From NCBI GenBank assembly GCA_944386375.1, contig CALXAW010000019.1, positions 1 to 15,978 of the forward strand: DNA of 15,978 nucleotides, read 5' to 3'. The notes under the pieces were generated by a model. The model saw only the letters and a list, made by a program, of their open reading frames with translations. It was not told the DNA's origin and did not search any database. Below, one piece after another: positions 1 through 5,103 of this stretch. The number at the start of each line of letters is the position of its first letter. Within the stretch, counting starts at the first letter, position 1. This DNA comes from an uncultured Clostridia bacterium (lineage in GTDB: Bacteria > Bacillota > Clostridia > TANB77 > CAG-508). The translations under genes were made by a program, and so were the position numbers.

Positions 1-1
1 A

Positions 2-49
2 GTTCACACAATGGACAAAGATAGTTGTTATATTATATATAGTCAGTAG
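2..49 (+). CDS. possible 3' end of an upstream gene (very partial)
   Basis: Frame 2 reads 15 codons (ending CYIIYSQ) to a TAG at 47-49, about 40 bases before a terminator-like hairpin. That is the arrangement expected for the tail of a + strand gene entering from the left. A second open frame (3-155) runs straight through both hairpins and is less likely to be coding. Fifteen codons are too few to identify a product, so this is only a plausible reading. Confidence 0.25.
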   Translation, partial: VHTMDKDSCYIIYSQ

Positions 50-87
50 TGATACTGAAATTAAAAACATCCCCTTTTATTTTTCAA

Positions 88-115
88 AAAGAAGCCATCA
101 AAAAATGGCTTCTTT
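88..115. terminator. terminator-like hairpin, possibly bidirectional
   Basis: Perfect 11-bp inverted repeat AAAGAAGCCAT / ATGGCTTCTTT around a 6-base loop (99-104). On the - strand the stem is followed by a short T run; on the + strand it is followed by CCTCTTTTA. It lies between a possible + strand gene tail at the left edge and the - strand gene ending at 183, so it could terminate either. Confidence 0.5.
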
Positions 116-119
116 CCTC

Positions 120-174
120 TTTTATACAATAGGAAAGCAATACTTTCCTATTGTATAAAAGTCGCTTTGCTCTA
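120..174. repeat. palindromic intergenic repeat, copy 1
   Basis: A perfect 18-bp inverted repeat (120-137 with 143-160; arm TTTTATACAATAGGAAAG) surrounds a 5-base loop, followed by GTCGCTTTGCTCTA. The same 55-base unit recurs at 4202-4256 with 7 differences by hand comparison. It sits just downstream of a - strand gene. No T-tract follows the stem on either strand, so it is not a standard intrinsic terminator. It looks like a REP/MITE-type dispersed element. Confidence 0.8.
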
Positions 175-182
175 GCATTATC

Positions 183-1034
183 TTAAAACACTACTAAGTC
201 TAGTGTTGTTGTATTTGTTTGGTTTCCATAGGCATATACTATATATAAATAATTATTATATACAAAAAACTCTGTTGATTTTTCTATACTATATATGTCT
301 GATGTATAATCTCTTTGATATACTTGATATCCTACTTTTATTAATTCTTCTGCTTTTTGTTGTTCTGTTTGTATACTTGAGCGTATTTTGGTTTGTGCTT
401 CTGCTTTGTCTATTTGTTTTAATTGTAGCATTTCTTGTAATGTTATTTCTTTATTATTTACTAAGTCGTAATTATATGTTTGTACAAGCACACGTTGTGC
501 ACTATTTCCTTCTTTTAAGTTTGAATGTATTATAAGTGATAATATATTATTTTCTATTGTTGCTTCATATTCTACAGTATATATTGTGTTTTTATCTGTT
601 GAGTTTAGTGTGTTTATTGCCTTTGCCTCAAAATTGTCCGAAATTTCTTTATTGTATTTTTTTATGATATCACTATCTATATTTATATATGGTATATTTA
701 CATTTATATTATAATCATTTGCAACATTTTCCTCTTTTTGATAATGTGTATATACTATATCTTTATCTTGTTCTTGTTTATTTATATGCACTTGTTCAGA
801 TACTGTACCATTTAAGTTATTACCAAATATAGTGTCAAATTCTGCTTTTATTTTTTCGTATTCTTCTGTGTTTGTTTCTGAATTAGTAATTCCTACTATT
901 ACACCTAGTTTTTCGTCTGCAAAGAATTGATATATTGCAATTCCTACTGCTACAACGCATATTATTAATAGTATAGAATAAATTATAATTCTTATTCTCT
1001 TGCTTTTTTTGTCTTCTATAATTTCTACATTCAT
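183..1034 (-). CDS. membrane-anchored RsiV/DUF3298-like protein
   Basis: A 283-residue protein with a basic N-terminus and one hydrophobic segment at about residues 14-37, then a long soluble region; the topology suggests an extracytoplasmic domain anchored in the membrane. The middle (IPYINIDSDIIKKYNKEI, about 113-130) resembles the start of the DUF4163/PdaC-type domain. The stretch NNKEITLQEML and the ending FFVYNNYLYIVYAYGN resemble the DUF3298 half found in RsiV-type anti-sigma factors and peptidoglycan-associated proteins. This is family resemblance read by eye, and no catalytic residues are assigned. The ATG start is supported by AAAGGAG a few bases upstream and a sigma-A-like promoter at 1065-1093. 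It is transcribed alone and divergently from clpE. No sigma factor gene is adjacent, which weakens a specific anti-sigma role. Confidence 0.6.
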   Translation of the reverse strand: MNVEIIEDKKSKRIRIIIYSILLIICVVAVGIAIYQFFADEKLGVIVGITNSETNTEEYEKIKAEFDTIFGNNLNGTVSEQVHINKQEQDKDIVYTHYQKEENVANDYNINVNIPYINIDSDIIKKYNKEISDNFEAKAINTLNSTDKNTIYTVEYEATIENNILSLIIHSNLKEGNSAQRVLVQTYNYDLVNNKEITLQEMLQLKQIDKAEAQTKIRSSIQTEQQKAEELIKVGYQVYQRDYTSDIYSIEKSTEFFVYNNYLYIVYAYGNQTNTTTLDLVVF

Positions 1035-1064
1035 CCTAATTCTCCTTTGTGAAAAACTAAATTT

Positions 1065-1093
1065 ATTATAACATTTTATTTTTTCTATTTCAA
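1065..1093 (-). promoter_or_regulatory. sigma-A promoter for the RsiV-like gene
   Basis: On the - strand, TTGAAA (1088-1093) and a perfect TATAAT (1065-1070) are separated by 17 bases. The start codon lies about 30 bases downstream, with AAAGGAG in between. Confidence 0.65.
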
Positions 1094-1135
1094 GTTTACT
1101 ATACCATTTATTTACTTAAAATTCACAATGTTTAT

Positions 1136-1176
1136 TAGTCATTTTTATTGACTATTTCAATATTTTAATGTATTAT
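1136..1176 (+). promoter_or_regulatory. sigma-A promoter and possible operator for clpE-pgsA
   Basis: TTGACT (1148-1153), a 17-base spacer and TATTAT (1171-1176) form a good sigma-A promoter, with GAGGA and the clpE ATG following. A perfect inverted repeat TAGTCA-N7-TGACTA (1136-1154) overlaps the -35 box and could be a repressor site. It does not match the CtsR direct-repeat operator (GGTCAAA heptads) that controls clpE in other Firmicutes. The promoter is well supported; the operator is speculative. Confidence 0.6.
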
Positions 1177-1212
1177 ATATTATATTATTTAAAGAAATGA
1201 GGAATTAAAAGA

Positions 1213-3582
1213 ATGTTATGTTCAGTTTGCAATAAAAACACCGCTATACTTTTTATTGACAAAGTTGAAAATGGTAAGACCACATTAGAGGGTCTTTGTT
1301 ATGATTGTGCTAAAAAGAAAGGTATTGACCCAATGGAAACACTTTCTTTACAAAATAAAATTTTAGGTAAGCACAACACAGAAAGCTTAGAAAATATGAC
1401 TAAACAATTTGAAGGACTTTTTCAAGATTTAGCAGAGCATTTAGATGTAAATGCCTTAGATGAGTCTATGAATAAAAACTACAAAAAAAATAATAACGAC
1501 GATGATGATGACGAATTTGAAGAAGGGCCACAAATATTTGGTGCTGCAATTCCTATTGGCTCAATATTTTCAAATATGTTTGGTAACCCAAATTCTAAGC
1601 AAAACGAAGAACCACAAGATAATTTTGAAAGAAAAAAAGTAAAAGTTGATACAAAAAAAGCTCCAAAGCCTAAAAAGAAAAAGTTTTTAGACGCATATGG
1701 TACTAACCTAACAGTTAAAGCTAAAAATAATGAATTAGACATTGTTATAGGTAGAGATAAAGAAATACAAAGAGTTGTCCAAATTTTAAATAGACGTTCT
1801 AAAAATAACCCTTGCCTAATTGGTGAGCCTGGTGTTGGTAAAACTGCAATTGCCCAAGGGCTAGCTATTAAAATTGCAAATAAAAAAGTACCAGCTAAAC
1901 TTTTAGACAAAGAGGTTTATTTATTAGATATGACTGCTGTAATTGCTGGCACTCAATTTAGAGGTCAGTTTGAAGCTAGAATGAAAGGCATTATTGACGA
2001 ATGCAAGCAATTTGGCAATATTATTTTAGTTATTGACGAAATTCATAATATTATTGGTGCTGGTGATGGAGAACATTCTATGAATGCTGCCAATATTTTA
2101 AAACCTGCTCTTTCTAATGGCGAAATTCAATTAATAGGTACAACTACTTTAAAAGAATACAGAAAATATATTGAAAAGGACTTTGCCCTAGAACGTAGAT
2201 TCCAACAAGTATTAGTAGAAGAACCAAGTGTAGATGATTCTATTAATATTTTAACAGGTATAAAAAAATATTATGAAGATTTTCATAAAGTAAAAATATC
2301 TAATGATGTAATAAGGCAAACCGTTATAATGTCTGAAAAATATATTCATGATAGATTTTTACCAGATAAGGCAATAGATATTTTAGACGAAGCTTGTTCT
2401 AGAATCAATTTAGAAAATAAAGATTTATATAAATTAGAGATGCTAAAACAAGAGCTAAAAACTGTTCAAGATGAAAAAGAAAATGCCGCAAATGCAGATT
2501 CTACAGAAGATTACCAAAAAGCTGCAGATTTAAAAACACGTGAATGTAGGCTAATAGAACAAATAGATAAAATAAATTCTACAATGAAATTAAAAAGTTT
2601 AACTATTCAAGACATAGCGAAAGTTATTGAACATTGGACCAAAATTCCGGTTACAAAAATAACAGAAGCAGAAACACAAAAATTATTAAACTTAGAAGCA
2701 AATTTGCATAAAAGAATTGTTGGCCAAGAAGAAGCTGTAAATAGTGTTGCAAGAGCTGTTAGAAGAAATCGTGCAGGATTAAAAAGCACAAAAAGACCAC
2801 CTTCATTTATTTTTGTAGGACCAACTGGTGTTGGTAAAACAGAACTTGCAAAAAGTTTAGCATACGAGATGTTTGGCTCTGAAGATTCTATTATAAGAAT
2901 AGATATGTCAGAATATATGGAAAGTCATTCTACAGCAAAATTAATTGGTGCACCTCCTGGCTATATTGGTTATGATGATGCAGGTCAGCTTACAGACAAA
3001 GTTAAAAGGAGACCTTATTCAATTATTTTATTAGACGAAATAGAAAAGGCTCATCCAGATGTATTTAATATTTTACTACAAGTATTAGATGATAGTAAAT
3101 TAACAGATGCACAAGGTAATACTGTAAGTTTTGAAAATACTATTATTATTATGACATCAAATGCTGGTTCTAACTTAAATAATAATTCTATAGGCTTTGG
3201 TGGTCAAACTGTAGATAAGTCTAAAATCGAAGATAATCTAAAAGATTATTTTAGACCAGAATTTTTAAACAGAATTGACGAGATTGTTGTGTTTGACCCA
3301 CTAACACAAAATCAATTAGTCGAAATTGTAGATTTAATGTTAAATGACACATTAAAAGTATTATCAGATAAAAACATAGATATGACCGTTTCTAAAAATG
3401 CTAAAAAATTCATTTTAGAAAAAGGTACTAATATAAAATTTGGTGCTCGCCCATTAAGAAGAGCTATACAAAGATATATTGAAGACGAGATTTCTGAAAT
3501 GATTTTAAAAGGTGAACTTTTAGATGGTCAAAGTGTAAAAATTGATGTAAAAAATGATAAATTAAACTTTGAAGTAATTTAG
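1213..3582 (+). CDS. clpE: ClpE-type AAA+ unfoldase, ATP-binding subunit of Clp protease
   Basis: A 789-residue HSP100/Clp ATPase that unfolds proteins and feeds them to ClpP. The N-terminus carries a four-cysteine zinc finger (C3, C6, C29, C32) in place of the usual double Clp-N domain, which is the hallmark of ClpE. A charged linker with an Asn/Asp tract follows (about 93-105). AAA module 1 has Walker A GEPGVGKT (204-211) and Walker B D275-E276. A UVR-like coiled segment lies at about 430-455. AAA module 2 has Walker A GPTGVGKT (536-543) and Walker B D608-E609, followed by a ClpB-D2-type C-terminal domain. The tripeptide IGF (660-662) matches the ClpP-docking loop, so partnership with ClpP is likely. 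No clpP, ctsR or mcsAB is adjacent. The ATG is preceded by GAGGA, and the M-L-C start fits the family. It is transcribed with pgsA, 11 bases downstream. It could be annotated ClpC by some pipelines. Confidence 0.88.
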   Translation: MLCSVCNKNTAILFIDKVENGKTTLEGLCYDCAKKKGIDPMETLSLQNKILGKHNTESLENMTKQFEGLFQDLAEHLDVNALDESMNKNYKKNNNDDDDDEFEEGPQIFGAAIPIGSIFSNMFGNPNSKQNEEPQDNFERKKVKVDTKKAPKPKKKKFLDAYGTNLTVKAKNNELDIVIGRDKEIQRVVQILNRRSKNNPCLIGEPGVGKTAIAQGLAIKIANKKVPAKLLDKEVYLLDMTAVIAGTQFRGQFEARMKGIIDECKQFGNIILVIDEIHNIIGAGDGEHSMNAANILKPALSNGEIQLIGTTTLKEYRKYIEKDFALERRFQQVLVEEPSVDDSINILTGIKKYYEDFHKVKISNDVIRQTVIMSEKYIHDRFLPDKAIDILDEACSRINLENKDLYKLEMLKQELKTVQDEKENAANADSTEDYQKAADLKTRECRLIEQIDKINSTMKLKSLTIQDIAKVIEHWTKIPVTKITEAETQKLLNLEANLHKRIVGQEEAVNSVARAVRRNRAGLKSTKRPPSFIFVGPTGVGKTELAKSLAYEMFGSEDSIIRIDMSEYMESHSTAKLIGAPPGYIGYDDAGQLTDKVKRRPYSIILLDEIEKAHPDVFNILLQVLDDSKLTDAQGNTVSFENTIIIMTSNAGSNLNNNSIGFGGQTVDKSKIEDNLKDYFRPEFLNRIDEIVVFDPLTQNQLVEIVDLMLNDTLKVLSDKNIDMTVSKNAKKFILEKGTNIKFGARPLRRAIQRYIEDEISEMILKGELLDGQSVKIDVKNDKLNFEVI

Positions 3583-3593
3583 CGGAGGAATTT

Positions 3594-4190
3594 ATGTTGA
3601 AATTTATACCTAATATATTGACAATAATTAGATTTTTAATGATACCAATTATAATATTTTCTGTAATTAATGGAGATTATCTTGTAGCTTTTATTTTATT
3701 TACAATATCAGGCATTACAGATATTGCAGATGGGTTTATTGCTAGAAAATTTAATTTAATATCTAACTTTGGAAAGCTTATGGATCCTTTAGCCGATAAG
3801 CTAACACAGGTTTCTATGCTTGCTATATTGGTACTTCAAAACATTATTCCTATTTGGATTTTGGTTATTGTTGTACTAAAAGAGTTTATTATGGTTTGTG
3901 GTGCATCATTCCTTTATGGAAAAGATGTGGTTGTATATAGTAAATGGTATGGAAAACTTGCAACTGTGTTATTCTATATAGCTATTGTAAGCTCATTACT
4001 AATTGCAGAATTTAATGTAACTAACTCTTTTGCAAACTTTGATATGTACTTATATTACCTAGCATTAGTTACAACTATATTTTCTCTTATTATGTATATT
4101 AAAACTTTATACTCAAAGGGATTTATAAATAAAGAAGATTTAAGTAAAGATGTAACTGTAGAAAAACGCGAAAAAAAGAAGAAGGTCTAA
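3594..4190 (+). CDS. pgsA: CDP-diacylglycerol--glycerol-3-phosphate 3-phosphatidyltransferase
   Basis: A 198-residue integral membrane enzyme that transfers a phosphatidyl group from CDP-diacylglycerol to glycerol-3-phosphate, the committed step toward phosphatidylglycerol and cardiolipin. The CDP-alcohol phosphotransferase signature is complete: D43, D46-G47, A50-R51, G60, D64 and D68 in the DxxDGxxARx8GxxxDxxxD pattern. Several hydrophobic segments and the opening FIPNILTIIRF are typical of PgsA. The ATG at 3594 follows a strong GGAGG at normal spacing, only 11 bases after the clpE stop, so the two genes are almost certainly cotranscribed. The lysine-rich C-terminus is encoded by one arm of the transcription terminator. 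CDP-alcohol enzymes can be misassigned among substrates, but length and motif context favour PgsA. Confidence 0.9.
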   Translation: MLKFIPNILTIIRFLMIPIIIFSVINGDYLVAFILFTISGITDIADGFIARKFNLISNFGKLMDPLADKLTQVSMLAILVLQNIIPIWILVIVVLKEFIMVCGASFLYGKDVVVYSKWYGKLATVLFYIAIVSSLLIAEFNVTNSFANFDMYLYYLALVTTIFSLIMYIKTLYSKGFINKEDLSKDVTVEKREKKKKV

Positions 4191-4205
4191 ACTTCTTCTT
4201 TTTTT
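4171..4205 (+). terminator. intrinsic terminator overlapping the pgsA stop codon
   Basis: A 14-base A/G-rich arm (4171-4184) pairs with a 14-base C/T-rich arm (4192-4205) around a 7-base loop that contains the TAA stop. The right arm ends in a run of seven T. This fits an intrinsic terminator for the clpE-pgsA transcript, with its left arm encoding the basic tail of PgsA. Confidence 0.7.
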
Positions 4206-4256
4206 ATACAATAGGAAAGTTATCCTTTTCTATTGTATAAAAGTCGCTACGCTCCA
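4202..4256. repeat. palindromic intergenic repeat, copy 2
   Basis: Inverted arms at 4202-4219 and 4225-4242 are followed by GTCGCTACGCTCCA. It matches copy 1 (120-174) over 55 bases with 7 differences, three of them in the loop. The single arm change (C to T) leaves a G-U pair in + strand RNA, so the stem is kept while the loop drifts. Like copy 1, it lies downstream of a - strand gene in the same orientation, and directly after the pgsA terminator. Confidence 0.8.
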
Positions 4257-4266
4257 ACGGTTGCAC

Positions 4267-4289
4267 ACAAATTTCTTTTAGAAATTTGT
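4267..4289 (-). terminator. weak terminator-like hairpin after the BofC-like gene
   Basis: A perfect 10-bp inverted repeat (ACAAATTTCT / AGAAATTTGT) with a 3-base loop lies 2 bases past the - strand stop codon. No T-run follows on the - strand, so it may act together with the palindromic repeat just beyond it or serve only to protect the mRNA 3' end. Confidence 0.4.
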
Positions 4290-4291
4290 TC

Positions 4292-4894
4292 TTACTCAAA
4301 ATCTTCTAACAGCATATTTAAATTTTCTTTACCATATACAATTAATCCATTTTGAATATCTATCATATCTGTTTCTGTTAAATATTCTGTTGCTATATCT
4401 GTTTCTTCAAGTAATGTTTCTTCCCCATTTTGGCCTAATTCATATATATTTATAGTTCCATTTACATCTCTTAGCATATAATGTTCTCCACAACTGCCTT
4501 CTATTTCTTGGTATAAAACTACCTTTTCTGGTAAAAATTCTTTTATTTGCCATGTATTATACTTTGCTTGTAATTCTTCTTTTGTTGCATTTACCAATTC
4601 TTCTGGTACTTCTTCATAACGATTTATTGTATGCTGACAATCTGTATAATATTTTTCGAATGTTAGTACTGCATTAGGGCTTAACTTTTCTTCTTCTGAA
4701 GCAGCCTGCTCTGTTTCTTGCTCCATATATTCATATTCTTCTGTACATTCGTCTGTAACTTTTTCTGCCATTTCTATCTGTTCTGGCTCTGCTTGCTCTT
4801 TACTATTACTTTCTCCACTTATTAAAAATATAGCTGCAACAATTCCAGCAATTACTGTAATTGTTACTAAAATTGCAATTACTGTTTTATTCAC
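4292..4894 (-). CDS. membrane-anchored protein with BofC C-terminal-like domain
   Basis: A 200-residue protein with one N-terminal hydrophobic segment (about 4-25), a Glu-rich spacer (about 28-70) and a C-terminal domain beginning SPNAVLTFEKYYTDCQHT. The pattern of SPNA, YY-D-C-H, a VVLY motif and a terminal VYGKENL resembles clostridial proteins assigned to the BofC C-terminal domain. In Bacillus, BofC restrains the SpoIVB protease in the sigma-K checkpoint. The resemblance is remembered rather than computed, and a spore role here is unproven. The start is a GTG (4892-4894) with GGAGG at 4901-4905; there is no ATG alternative. It is the last gene of the - strand cluster, and a hairpin (4907-4938) abuts its ribosome binding site. 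Confidence 0.55.
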   Translation of the reverse strand: MNKTVIAILVTITVIAGIVAAIFLISGESNSKEQAEPEQIEMAEKVTDECTEEYEYMEQETEQAASEEEKLSPNAVLTFEKYYTDCQHTINRYEEVPEELVNATKEELQAKYNTWQIKEFLPEKVVLYQEIEGSCGEHYMLRDVNGTINIYELGQNGEETLLEETDIATEYLTETDMIDIQNGLIVYGKENLNMLLEDFE

Positions 4895-4906
4895 ACTCTA
4901 CCTCCA

Positions 4907-4938
4907 TAAATACTATAAATAACTATTTATAGTATTTA
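4907..4938 (-). promoter_or_regulatory. hairpin between comEC and the BofC-like gene
   Basis: A perfect 14-bp inverted repeat (TAAATACTATAAAT / ATTTATAGTATTTA, 4907-4920 with 4925-4938) has a 4-base loop. On the - strand it begins exactly at the displaced comEC stop codon (4936-4938) and ends one base before the GGAGG of the next gene. No T-run follows. It could be an operator, an mRNA-processing or stability hairpin, or a structure that limits ribosome access. Confidence 0.6.
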
Positions 4939-5103
4939 CAATTCTGCCTTTTTTATACAAGTCTTTATTTTTAGTTGCTTTTTATTTATTGTTATTGTTA
5001 TTTCTCCATTTTGGTCTGTGCGATATATTTTTATATTGTTTTGTTCTAGTTTTTGTATTATTTCTGGTGATGGATGCCCATATAAATTATTTTCTCCTAC
5101 TCC
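4936..5103 (-). pseudogene. comEC: out-of-frame 3' end of comEC
   Basis: Reading the - strand from 5103 gives GVGENNLYGHPSPEI, then KIYRTDQNGEITI, ending at TAA (4936-4938), about 55 codons. This is the conserved tail of the ComEC metallo-beta-lactamase-like domain (VG.NN.YGHPS, then YRTD..G.I). The main frame instead breaks off after AVI and ends RSRRK-stop at 5087. Dropping one base near 5104 joins AVI to GVGENN and restores a product of about 836 residues. The fragment has no start codon or ribosome binding site of its own, so it is a displaced part of the gene above it. Confidence 0.8.

Noticed and set aside
3..155. Open + strand frame of about 50 codons at the left edge
   Set aside because: It reads straight through the terminator-like hairpin and one arm plus most of the second arm of the palindromic repeat; codon content looks like read-through of structured intergenic DNA.
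1100..1212. CtsR operator upstream of clpE
   Set aside because: No tandem GGTCAAA-type heptads are visible; only a different palindrome is present.
1479..1910. 143-residue open frame antisense to clpE
   Set aside because: It lies wholly within a strongly conserved AAA+ gene; it has no recognisable domain, and its serine/leucine-rich content mirrors the Asp/Asn tract and AT-rich codons of clpE.
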